DNA of 64,000 nt. Origin: Terfezia claveryi. Its lineage: Eukaryota > Ascomycota > Pezizomycetes > Pezizales > Pezizaceae. Where the stretch lies: assembly GCA_015179025.1 (NCBI GenBank), contig WHUX01000046.1, forward strand, positions 295,398 through 359,397, in the 5' to 3' direction. Position numbers and translations under genes: made by a program. Under the pieces are notes generated by a model that saw only the letters and a program-made list of their open reading frames with translations, ran no database searches and was not told the origin of the DNA. Positions 31,450-41,547 of this stretch are shown here, piece after piece; the first letter of the stretch is position 1; the number at the start of each line of letters is the position of its first letter.

Positions 31450-32260
31450 AAGAACTGGCTCATATGAAGGATTTGGATAAATTCTTGTCGATCTATTTGC
31501 GTACTTCCTTGAGTTCTGAGTCAGACATAAAGTACATGCGGCCAAAAGGAGGTTTGGCTCCTTCTTGCAAAGGGATAGCATGGTCAACGTATCGATGTGG
31601 GGGTAGTATTCGAGCTTCTTTTTCTGAAAAGAGAGCAAGATAATCATGATATTCAGAAGGAACCAATTTAGCAGCAGGTTCAACGGACTCATCCTCGTTA
31701 ACGGAGGCATATATTGCTGCAATACAGAGGCGAGCATCCGGGTCCTTGATAGCAACCCGAAAAGCTACTCTGGAAATAATTGATATCCGAAGTGGGTTAG
31801 TCGCGGGAGGTGTTTTCGGAGGGCGGGTTGGTAGGCAATGGACATGGCAAAATCCGGAGGCGAAGGCGATGGTATTAACTGACCAGTCAATCGTTGGGTT
31901 GTGTCGCCTAAGCCATGTTTTTCCCACAATCAAGTCCCACCCAGCTAACTTGGTAACATGGAATGTGAGGGTTTCTTGATGTTAGTCGATAGAGAGTTTC
32001 AAGGTGCAAGTGTGTGTGATTTTTCCGATAGGTGAAGGTTTCCAATCAGCAAGTACGAGATCTTCTGGCTTGTTTTTCACGTCCAATGGCAAGTTCATGT
32101 TCATGGCATAGTCAATATCGATAAACTGGGAGCTAGGTCCCGAGTCTACCATGCACGTGGCAGAAAGCTCTTCATTGACTATACACGGCAAAGCAAGTGG
32201 GTCTTCAGACCCCAAATCATGACAATCAGCAGAAAGCATAGCAATTCTAGAAATTCGCAA
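31450..32260 (-). pseudogene. pol: C protease and start of reverse transcriptase
   Basis: Protease: PLALPCIVNEELSATCMVDS with the active-site MVDSGPSSQFIDIDYAMNM (D-S-G intact). Then MIVGKTWLRRHNPTIDWSVN, with a stop at about 31980. The RT lead-in is HDYLALFSEKEARILPPHRY, VDHAIPLQEGAKPPFGRMYF and SDSELKEVRK*IDKNLSKSF. Stops here are TAG/TGA at Tyr/Arg-type positions; FIRAS shows CGA to TGA. The left end is the A3 insertion site. Confidence 0.87.
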
Positions 32261-32451
32261 TGCATTCGCAAGGCGCCGTCGATGAGCTAGTCATTGACGG
32301 GACTTACGAGAAACCAAAGGTAATTCATAACCAGTACCTTCTAAGTGGACTTCCTTCAAAACAGAAAATGAATTAAACACATGGACAGGGTCATGGACAG
32401 GATTGATGGCGCCAGGTTGCATCCTGGCACTCTCTGATCGGCTATCATTGA

Positions 32452-33636
32452 TCAAAGAGTATGTTCGTTTTTTGACAACTCAAAGAGATTGTCGGTGGTG
32501 GTATCGGGAGAGGCAGTGGGGGTAGTACCGGCTACAGCCAACTTTTTATTTTTGGCTGAGACCGGGCAGACTATCACCCAATGACCAGATCCTCCACAAT
32601 ACATATACAGGTTATTGTCTCTGCGGTGTTTGTGGATTTTGGGGGTTAAGGGTCCACGTTTTTTCGTTGTGGTCAAAAGGTCCATGGGTCCAGCGGCGGT
32701 ACCAACCGAAGTAGAAGGGGCTGGTGAACGGGTAGGGGTCGTGGATTGGTTGGAGCCGGAGGCTCTAAGAGGGTGTTGGGTGCGTAGGAGTTTAGCGCGG
32801 TTGTCCAGCTTAATACAAAGTTGGACAAATTCGTCGAAAGATTGTGGGGGAGAGGCTTAATAGGAAAGGGCTGTTTTGAACCCGGTATTAGCCCCATTGG
32901 TAAAGAAGGATATTTTAGTCCTATCATCGTAGGCTAAAATTGTCACGTGAGTTGCAAACTCAGCATGGTAAGAGGAACAATCGTGGTCTCCTTGGTGGAG
33001 ATTAAGCAATTTGCGTTCTGCAGTGGCGTGAGCATCGGGATCGTCGTAGGCATTTTTCAATGCCTTAGTGAAGGCTTTATAAGTAGGGAAATCAACGGTC
33101 CCACTTATTTTATTGAGGTGGGGCTCAAACCAATTGGCAGCAGATCCAGAGAGGTAGGAAGCAGCATAGGCAATTTTGGCTGCTTCACTAGTATATCGAG
33201 AGGGATCGGAGGAGAACACCAAAGAAAGCTTGGTGAGAAATCGAGTGAATTTTGATCGAGTACCATCAAAATTCTCAGGCTCATGGACTTTAGGGGCACG
33301 AGTGGAGGTAGGCGCTGAAGCGCGGTCATGGAGGAGGCTTGGGAGGGTTAAGCCATATTGATATCCGTGGTTATAATAGATCCAGCGTGACTCAGTTGAG
33401 GTAGAAGTGCCTGTGAGTGGTTGAGCGAAAGTTGATGGTACTCCGCGTACTGACTGTATGCTGGTACCATGGGCTGCATGAATGGCAGTGAAAAACGAGG
33501 CGGGAGTTCCTGCAGGAATATGTGGTAGAGCAGAAGGAGGGGTATTGTCAGTTCGGAGGGCAGTAACCAAGGTGCGCCACATAGTAATTTCAGAAGGTGG
33601 AGTGGAGCCGGAGGCCTCCATACGTGCTTCGGACAT
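32452..33636 (-). pseudogene. gag: C gag with one zinc knuckle
   Basis: ATG at 33634-33636, only 38 bases from the LTR end. It begins MSEARMEASGSTPPSEITMW. The capsid-like region is KVHEPENFDGTRSKFTRFLT ... SYLSGSAANWFEPHLNKISG and DDPDAHATAERKLLNLHQGD. A stop lies at about 32858, and the tail has LYMYCGGSGHWVIVCPV, a CX2CX4HX4C knuckle whose first Cys has become Tyr (TGC to TAC). The 32261-32451 stretch joins gag to protease with further stops. Confidence 0.88.
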
Positions 33637-33674
33637 ATTTATTTGTAGCAGAGACTATATACGATACAACAAAA

Positions 33675-34727
33675 TGTTATGGACGGAGGTTGGAAGGTAA
33701 TTCCCACGTCAACGCGGTAAACAATGACTTATTCTGGTTCGGAGTATCACCTGCAATCGCAGGTGATGGACGCGAGTGTCGAGGTATTGCACACGTAGGG
33801 AGCTCTACGTATGTGATCAGGTGCCTAGGGACTTCGGACGAAACCAAAGTCGAGCGAGGTATCGAGGTCAAGGTTGAGAAGGCGAGGTAGTCTAAGCTAC
33901 ACTCAAGAACAGTAGTGCAGATATATTCGTATAACAACTAGGTACAGGAAGGTAGACAAGTTGTTGCGTGGAGAAGAAAGAAACTGAATACAGACGGCAA
34001 GAACAGGCTTCTTTTATAGAGATCCTGTCTCCATCTCGAACAACACCTTTTTGGCTAACACAACAGTCTAGACAAAGCATAATGGAAGATGAACACGCAA
34101 GCCAGCTCACGGATACACAGATCCTGTGAGATCGTCGAGAACGAGGTGTCTGGCAATAATGGATAATGCTAGTGCGAACAGAAGACCTGAAGAATTGTAC
34201 ATAAGCGAAGGTGAAATTTCTGATAAGCTAAAGAAAGAGTTTTTGAGTGAGAGCAGGTTGTTCCCAATCTGAGAGTCGTGCCAGTTTTGGTTCGACTCTC
34301 AAATAAGGTCTGGGTCAAAATAGGGTTCGAGGGTTTCCGAGGTATTTCCTAAATCTGAGAGTCGTGCTAGTTTTGGTTCGACTCTTAAATAAGGTTTGGG
34401 TCAAAATAGGGTTCGAGGGTTTCCGGGGTATTTCCTAAATCTGAGAGTCATGCCAGTTTTGGTTCGACTCTCAAATAAGGTTCAGGTCAAAATAAGGTTC
34501 GAGGTTTTCCAGGGTATTTCCTAGTTTGAGAGTCATGCCAGTTTTGGTTCGACTCTCAAGTGTCAAATCCATAAGCGAGCGACTAGGACTTCCGGGATGC
34601 GGTCGGATGTCGGCTAGCCAGGAGAGGCAGGGTCGAGAACATAGTCACATGATATACTTTGGCAAGTGCGTGGGTTGCCGGTGATATCGATCAGGGTCAG
34701 GATCGTGATTCGAGAGGGTTCGTAATA
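33675..34727 (-). repeat. C 5' LTR
   Basis: 1053 bp; the 86-bp array is at 34269-34562 and the near-palindrome ATCACCTG..CAGGTGAT at about 33746-33769. It ends TTCGTAATA on the plus strand, then CCAGG. It is the partner of 18622-19674 and has diverged from it by scattered transitions. Confidence 0.95.
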
Positions 34728-34732
34728 CCAGG

Positions 34733-36719
34733 AGTGTGTTGTCGAAACTGATGCCTCCGACTATGTCTCTGCGGGAATCCTCTCTCAGAACGACGATAAA
34801 GGCATCCTCCATCCAGTGGCCTATTTCTCAAAGAAGCATTCCCCAGCTGAGTGCAACTACGAGATCTACGACAAGGAGCTGATGGCCATCGTGTGAGCAT
34901 TCGAGGAATGGAGGCCACACCTGGAGTCAGCCAAGGGGATTATCGAAGTACTTTTCGACTATAAAAACCTTGAGTACTTTACCACCACCAAGCTGCTTAA
35001 CCGACGGCAGGCCAGGTGGTCGGAATTCCTCTCTCAGTTCAACTTTAAGATCAAGTACCATCCTGAAAAAGCTGGTGGCAAGCCCGATGCGTTAACCCAG
35101 AGATTAGGAGATCTCCCTAAGGGGGGGGATGAAAGGCTAAAATACCAAAATCAGGTGGTATTGAAGCCCGAAAACCTCGATCTGGCGGCCAATGCCCTTG
35201 CTGAAGCTGAGGCTGAGGCTGATGCGGAAGCTGAGGCTGATGCGGAAGCTGAGGCGAGAGCCGACCTCCGACAACTGGTGAGACAGGCATACGAGGATGA
35301 CCCCCTGGCCAAGGAAATTATCGCCGCAGTGGATTCCGGCCAGCGCCGCCACCCCAAAATCTCCCTGGCTGAATGTACTGTCCAGGAAGGCCTCCTTTAC
35401 TACCTCGAGCGGCTCTATGTGCCAGAAGGAGAGCTGCGCCTGCGATTGATCAAGGAACACCACGATACCTCAGCGGCAGGCCACTCGGGAGTGGCTAAAA
35501 CGTTAGAACTGCTGGCCAGGGAATATACATGGACAGACCAGCGGAAGGAAGTAGAGTGGTACATACGGAACTGCCATGTTTGCAAGCGTACTAAGCCTGT
35601 CCGCTATGCCCCATACGGCACTCTGAAGCCCCTAGATATCCCAGATCAGCTATGGCTGCATCTGACCATAGATTTCATGACGAGATTGCCAGAGGACTCG
35701 GGATTCAACGCCATCTTGATGGTGGTAGATCGGTTGACAAAAATGAGGCACGTTATACCTTGCCGGGATACCTGCTCTGCCCCAGAGTTAGCCAATCTCT
35801 ACCTCAATAATGTATTCCGATACCATAGCCTCCCTGAATCGATCGTATCCGACCGTGGCCCCCAGTTTACCTCAGAATTTTGGCAAGCCTTCTGCGAACT
35901 TCTGGGGATCAAAGTGCGGCTGTCAACGACATATCACCCCCAGACGGACGGCCAATCAGAGAGGATTAACGCCATTATGGAGCAATATCTGTGGGCCTTT
36001 GTCTACTACCAGCAGGATAACTGGGTTTCGCTGCTAGCCACCTGTGAATTCGCCGCGAACAACCAGTTCTCGGAATCCTCCAAAACCTCTCCTTTCCTGG
36101 CCAATTACGGTTGGCACCCCCGATTCGTAGATACTCTAGCTCCCCTGCAGAAAGCCCAATCCCAAGCCAAGGAATTCGCAGCCGGAATCGCTGAGCTCCA
36201 CTCGACCCAGAAGGCAGAGCTGAGGTATGCGCAAGCTAGGCAAGCCGAATATGCCAACAGCTCACAGTTGCCAGCCCCCAGATATCAGCCAGGTGACAAA
36301 GTATGGCTCTCCAGCCAGCACTTCTGAACAGAATGGCCCTCCCGCAAGCTCGACCACAAGTTCCTGGGTCCATTTGAGGTGTTGGCTGCTGTGGGCACTC
36401 ATGCCTACCGTCTGAGGTTCCCCAAAGATATCAAACAACATCCAGTCGTCCATGTCTCCGAGATCGAGCCTGCCGCTAGCGACCCTCTCCCTGGCCAAAA
36501 ACACCCTCCACCTCTCCCCATAGTTATTGAAGGTGAGGAGGAATGGGAGGTAGAGGAAGTGCTGGACTCCCGAAGAAGGTATGGGCACCTACAATATAAG
36601 GTCAAATGGCTGGGAGATGAGGAGACGACCTGGCAACCAGTGGAGGACCTGGAAAACGCACAGGACTTGGTCACCCTGTTCCACCAGCGTTACCTCCGGA
36701 AGCCTCGCCCCGCCCAATG
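34733..36719 (+). pseudogene. pol: B' RNase H, integrase and chromodomain
   Basis: Continuation of 17622-18621 across C. RNase H runs [20 protein letters not shown] to GKPDALTQRLGDLPK. The tether has an in-frame Glu/Ala repeat ([20 protein letters not shown], 35200-35255). Integrase has HHDTSAAGHSGVAKT, CHVCKRTKP, LTIDFMTRLPEDSG, VSDRGPQFTSEFW and TDGQSERINAIMEQYL. A stop follows SSQHF at 36327 (TGG to TGA), then the C-terminal reading with the chromodomain EWEVEEVLDSRRRYGHLQYK..WLGDEETTWQP ends at TGA 36718-36720. Confidence 0.93.
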
Positions 36720-36913
36720 ATGTTCTTGTCGTCCTGGAATTGGTTATTAGGGTTGTTATTGTCGTTGTTGTTGGGATTATTGTTGGTACGTACTTCTGGC
36801 ATTGGGGTTGTGTTAAGGGTTATTGGTTTAGTCGCCTGTTTTGTTTGTTTGTTTTTGTCTTGCCTTTCGCCTTGTCTTTCGTCGCTGGGGCTCCGAGCCT
36901 AAAGGGGGGATAG
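36720..36913 (+). other. B' 3' untranslated region and polypurine tract
   Basis: T/G-rich non-coding stretch after pol. The last bases (AAAGGGGGGATAG, 36901-36913) abut the 3' LTR and form the plus-strand priming polypurine tract. The D element has the same tract at 51743-51757 in the other orientation. Confidence 0.75.
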
Positions 36914-37417
36914 TGTCACAACCGTCCTTTCCTAGCCGGGTTTGAGAGTCAGACGGGATTCCGTCCGACTCTCGTTATTGTTGATTGATATCGTTGTTAT
37001 CTCTGTTCCCGAGATAAGGGGTCTCGGGAACCTTATTCCTTCCGGTGGCCTTGGCCAGCCAGGAAGGAATCCTGTATATATAGCTTGCTCTCTCCGCCCT
37101 CTCATTGGATCCCCATCCAACGTCTTGTATATCCAATACAGGGCCTTGCTTCTCTCCACGTTGGTGCATCTCCCTTGTGCACCTCCTTGCCTTGCCTCGC
37201 CTTGTCTCTGCAGCCCAGCTGCCTCCCTTGACACACGCGGCAACTGCTTCCGCGTGTCTCGTGTCCCTTGCCCTCTGCCTCTCTTGCCTCTTGCCCTTGC
37301 CTCCCGTCTCAGCCTCCCCCTGGTCACACACATAGCGTTCCTACGTGTGTGTTATCCTAGCCTTGCCCTTGCCCCGGCATACCCCTTGGTCGCCTTGCCC
37401 CCAGAGCCATCGCTACA
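36914..37417 (+). repeat. B' 3' LTR
   Basis: 504 bp, TGTCACAACC...CGCTACA. It has the same hairpins and TATA box as 15062-15565 and lies head to head with the inverted LTR 37431-37920, making an imperfect palindrome of about 1 kb. Confidence 0.95.
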
Positions 37418-37430
37418 CTACGTTGGATCT
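37418..37430. other. Flipped 13-bp spacer between inverted LTRs
   Basis: The sequence is ctacgttggatct. If B' simply inserted into the B-old leader, the target copy AGATC plus the remaining leader should read agatccaacgtag here. D shows that leader order next to its LTR (gatccaacgtag|TGTAA). The observed 13 bases are the exact reverse complement. Confidence 0.75.
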
Positions 37431-37920
37431 TGTAACGACGGCTCTGGGGGCAAGGCGACCAAGGGGTATGCCGGGGCAAGGGCAAGGCTCGGATAACACA
37501 CACGTAGGAATGCTACGTGTGTGACCAGGGGGAGGCTGAGACGGGGGGCAAGGGCAAGAGGCAAGAGAGGCAGAGGGCAAGGGACACGAGACACGCGGAA
37601 GCAGTTGCCGCGTGTGTCAAGGGAGGCAGCTGGGCTGCAGAGACAAGGCGAGGAGGTGCACAAGGGAGATGCACCAATGTGGAGAGAAGCAAGGCCCTGT
37701 ATTGGATATACAAGACGTTGGATGGGGATCCAACGAGAGGGCGGAGAGAGCAAGCTATATATACAGGCTTCCTTCCTGGCCAAGGCCACCGGAAGGAATA
37801 AGGTTCCCGAGACCCCTTATCTCGGGAACAGAGATAACAACGATATCAATCAACAATAACGAGAGTCGGACGGAATTTCGTCTGACTCTCAAACCCGGCT
37901 AGGCAAGGACGGTTGTGACA
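37431..37920 (-). repeat. B-old 5' LTR
   Basis: 490 bp, TGTAACGACGG...GGTTGTGACA on the plus strand. It is the inverted counterpart of 36914-37417, slightly shorter. It belongs to the minus-strand B-old element whose body lies at 15061 and below. It marks the right edge of the left transposon block; host DNA begins at 37921. Confidence 0.92.
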
Positions 37921-38425
37921 ACCCTGAGCAGATAAACCATAAAAATAATATAGGGAATTACCCTACATCAGATCCAATCCTTTCACCCCTACCGAGGGGC
38001 TTGTGCCAACCAGACTAGCCCTTTCAGCACTTGGCACTCGACCCATTTTGGGTGTTTTGTGAGCTATCGATTAGGACTTGAATTGGTGCGTGACTGCAGT
38101 TACCCTCAATACCCTAATCTCGCAACATCAAGCGGTTGTGCCAAATGAAGTGGTGCCATCGCGTCCATCAATTTATTTTTAGTAAATATATATATCCCAT
38201 TATTCATCCATGTTTATATAATCATGCCTAGGTATAATGTAGTCCTCTCCCAATTCCAATTCCCACGGTTACCATTACAATGACCCACCCTCGTTGACTC
38301 TGGTACATCTAGAATCGGTGTAGGCTGACAAGTCCACCGATCGACCGAATAAAATTCGTAATATAAATATGAACCACCCAAATCACAAAGGAAAGGCCAT
38401 GCAATGTGTATGATTTCATCCCCAC
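37921..38425. other. Intergenic host DNA
   Basis: A/T-richer non-coding sequence between the transposon block and the nucleotidase gene. No gene seen. It contains one copy of a short motif, CTTGTGCCAACCAGACTA (38000-38017), that recurs in this island. Confidence 0.5.
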
Positions 38426-39517
38426 CTACGTCCCCATCGGCAACGGCGTCTCTTGTCTCTTCGGCAGCTGCCTCCCCGGGGTCTCCTCCCTCAACGGCTC
38501 ATGCCCCACTCTATCCTTCTCCTCTCCAGGCCCACAAGTCCTAAACAGTTCCGGAAACACTACCCTCAATTCACTCAAATCAGTAATGGTCCTAATCCCT
38601 AGCCTCTCCTTCTCCTTCTCTATCTCTGCTTGCTTCGCCGCTGCTACTTCTTCTGCCTCTATATTTCTTTCCTCACTCTCCTTCTCCCCATCATCCCCAT
38701 CTTCCACTATGGGCTCTGCCTCAGGCTCAGCTAAGTGCGCCACCCCTTCCCACCCCAATCTCCTCGCCGCAACACAATTCGCTATACTATCATCCACAAA
38801 AAAACACCTCCCCTCATCCCTCCCCACCACCAGCCCCGTATCATGCATTGCCTTCTCAAACATCTCACGTTGAGGCTTACACACTATCCTCCCATCCTTC
38901 TCTCCCTGGACGTAGTCGCAGTATGTAACTCCATCGAAAAAGTCTTCTATCCCTAGTAGCTTCACTACCCGTTTGGCGTGGGTAATGTAGGCATTTGTAA
39001 AGAGCCAGAGTTTGGATGTAGTATTTGATGAGCGGAGGTCAGAGAGGAGGTGTATGAGAGATGGGGAAGGTTGGAGGATTTTCGTTAGAGGGAGGGCGTC
39101 GTCGACGAGGGAGTTATAGGTGAGGACGTTGATGCTATGGTGGCGAACGAGCCCAGAGAGGGCGAGGCCGTAGTGGGTGTAGTAGTAGCGGCGGAGGTGA
39201 GCCGCATCTTCTTTAGTGAGTTCTGCAGGGCAAGTGGTAAGCGATGTATTGATTTATCTGGTGCCTGGGACTTGGAAGGGAGGAGTCCGGGATAGGTGGA
39301 CGAGTCATACCTAGATGATTCACGAAATATTGCTGAATCAGTTCCTTCATCATCTCATGGATCTTGTATGATCTCGGATACAGGCAGTTATCTATATCAA
39401 AAAAGAACACCGGTCTGTTGTCTTCGGGTTGGCTATCCCCCGTACGGGGATTTCGACACCATCAAGATTAGGTTTGGTGTTGGTGTTTGTGGTTAATGGT
39501 GATGTAGACTCTGCCAT
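38426..39517 (-). CDS. HAD-superfamily pyrimidine 5'-nucleotidase, Sdt1/Phm8-like
   Basis: HAD phosphatase that by family would dephosphorylate (pyrimidine) nucleoside monophosphates in the cytosol. Motif I is VFFFDIDNCLYPRSYKIHEM (nucleophile D and D+2), motif II is LWLFTNAYITHAKRVVKLLG, and motif III/IV is CKPQREMFEKA with CFFVDDSIANC. The C-terminus has an acidic, Lys-rich insert and ends IRTITDLSELRVVFPELF plus a tail. Two exons are firm: 38426-39222 and 39311-39421, joined across an 88-base intron (GTATGA...CTGCAG, 39223-39310). The 5' end is uncertain. MAESTSPLTTNTNTK (39517-39460) could be the first exon if a very short intron (39422-39459, 38 bases) is real; otherwise one base is missing or the start is elsewhere. 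Confidence 0.82.
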
Positions 39518-40047
39518 TATATGGTTCACAGCCTTCGTAAGTTGCTGTAAGCTTAGGGTCCTTGATCGGAGTCGGCTGATCACGTGTCCAATATGTACAG
39601 TTGTAGCGACGGCTAAAATCTATGCTAAGACTATGCTAAGGACAAGTTCTTGGTTGCTTTGTCAGCGACTTTCATAACTATGCGCGACGACCTCAGCCTA
39701 CACCACGGCCCGCACCGCAACGGGAGTGGCTATATCGTTAGGCAAATGTCATTCCACTACCCTACTACTAAGTATTAAATGGGAGTCTAGTCTGATAGGC
39801 TCAGTGCCTTACTATACTATACCTTAACGAGACTAACTAGATTTCATTCAAGCTGATCACTTTCCATGCATTCTGATGATTAAAAAGCTCCAACCCAAAA
39901 CAAGTGGAGGTTCCCAACTAAAGAAGCTACTAATCTACAAACTCTAACGTCAAATTCACAGCTGTAAACGGTAGGTAATGCCCCCTCAATATATCCCAAT
40001 CTACATAGCAGGATCCTTCAGATAAGCAACCCAAATTGCCTAACCAC
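39518..40047. other. Intergenic region between two minus-strand genes
   Basis: No gene seen. It should hold the promoter of the nucleotidase and the 3' end of the TBC gene. No clear regulatory site could be identified. Confidence 0.4.
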
Positions 40048-41547
40048 CTAAGACCTACGGAAATAATTTAGCACAAGTTTGATAAATCCCAGAGGTTTGC
40101 CCAGTTCAGCCCATCCCAGGGTACCGCTATTGCTTAGGTAAGCCCCTATTGCAATTGCTGATAGTCCAACGACAGCCGTTACTCCAATTTTTAGAGCCTG
40201 TGGTTTGTATTTGGTAACCTGGTCACAAATTTCTTTGAGCTTTCTCTTACGCTCCACCTCAGCAGTTTGCTTGAGCAGTAGACATTCAGCTTGTCGTAAG
40301 TCTGGGTGTGCGAGCCTGTCCTTGGATATAAATGGACCGGCTCGGCGAGATGTTTTAAGGACGGATTTATTGGATATTTGCACCCATGTTGATAGTTTTT
40401 CTGGAGGATATTTCTCAAGTAAAAGAAGGGCCCTTGAGATGAGACCTTCGAGGTCGAGTGGTTTCGGTAGCTTAGAGAGAACTGAATGTAACATTTCGGG
40501 TTCATCGTCAGGTATATCAAAAAGCTCATCGCGCCGTTGTAATACAACCTTGCCAGGTCAGTTTGTTACAGTGTATTAACAGCATGGTGAAACATACCTG
40601 GGCGAAGAGATACAAGGGGAAAACCGGATCCGTAGCCAGAAAAACGTCAAACAGCCTTGCTATGTTGCTATATTCCTGAATGTCGTGGGCGTATAATGTA
40701 AGGGTAGCCGCGAGGGCAAAGAAAGGCTTTGTGCGTGATAAGTGTTCACAAAGCCTCTTATCTGCTGATAGTAGTAGCGGGTAAAGCAAGTGCAGATGAT
40801 CCAATGCAGGGCCCAAGGACGGAAGCATAAAGTCTCGTATTCGGAGAAGAGCGATATGCTCTGTGGCCATTACCGCAGCCTCCACTCCCAACACCAACAA
40901 AAACACCTGGCAAATATCGTGAAAGCCTTGGAAGTAACATAGCATTGGATGCCGTCTGAGGACCTCGATAATTAGTCTTGAAAGCTCCTTTTTCCGATCA
41001 GCCGTCTCGCGTGGTGACATATCTACATGTACGCTTCCACTATTTAGTGCCACATTCAGCCACTGTCGCACACACTACAGAGAAGGGGAAAGCTGGATCC
41101 TGTCGGCGGTGAACGTACTCTTGGGATAGTATACAAACGACCGATCGACGTCCAGTCTAACCTGGTCTTCATCCTTATGAGGAGGAAGTTTCTCCCAATC
41201 TTCTCGAGGAAGGTTTGCAGGCTTGATCCCGCCCTCTGTGAAATGTGCGTACCCGAGAAAGAGAGGCCCTAAATGTGGCTGCATTAGATGAGCCAAACTC
41301 TGATAGGCCCACCTGGGCTTCTGGCCATAAAACATAGTGGATAGAGGAAAGAAAGAGGGTTCAACTCACACACCTCCTGCCGGATATCATCGGCTAGGAG
41401 TCCGTCTGTGGATAGAGCTAAATTTGCTATCATATTCAGATCTCTATCACGACAGGCTTGTTCGATTTTCTCCCGCTTTTCCTCAACGGAACCAAAGTCA
41501 AATTCGACCTTCACTTCATTCTTGATCAGACTAACTTTTTCTCCCAT
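40048..41547 (-). CDS. TBC-domain Rab GTPase-activating protein, TBC1D20/Gyp8-like
   Basis: Exons on the minus strand: 41547-41370, 41268-41119, 41022-40598 and 40548-40048, total 1254 bases (417 residues). Introns are GTGAGT..TTTAG, GTACGT..TGTAG and GTATGT..CAAG, all in phase. TBC motifs: QEVWPLFLG, the Arg-finger motif VRLDVDRSFVYYP (IxxDxxR type), LRRHPMLCYFQGFHDICQVF with the Gln finger (YFQ) and RLFDVFLATDPVFPLYLFAQ. The C-terminus has one hydrophobic segment (IGVTAVVGLSAIAIGAYL, about residues 378-395), as in TBC1D20, which sits in the ER membrane and acts on Rab1/Ypt1. Function by homology. Start: first ATG of the open exon (MGEKVSLIKNEVKVEF). Appears intact. Confidence 0.88.

Larger units (their letters stand above)
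18622..34727 (-). mobile_element. C chromovirus, split by A3
   Basis: A minus-strand Ty3/Gypsy element with 1053-bp LTRs at both ends (18622-19674, 33675-34727) and target duplication CCAGG (18617-18621 and 34728-34732). The body is 19675-22477 plus 31450-33674; A3 fills the gap. Order from the right: 5' LTR, gag, protease, RT, RNase H, integrase, chromodomain, 3' LTR. The element without A3 is about 7.1 kb. Confidence 0.96.
15062..37417 (+). mobile_element. B' chromovirus (family B), split by C
   Basis: A plus-strand element with 504-bp LTRs at 15062-15565 and 36914-37417. The body is 15566-18621 plus 34733-36913; the 16-kb C element fills the gap. It inserted into the leader of B-old. The left target copy is AGATC (15057-15061); the right copy appears within the flipped 13-bp spacer at 37418-37430. 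Without C it would be about 6.2 kb. Confidence 0.95.
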
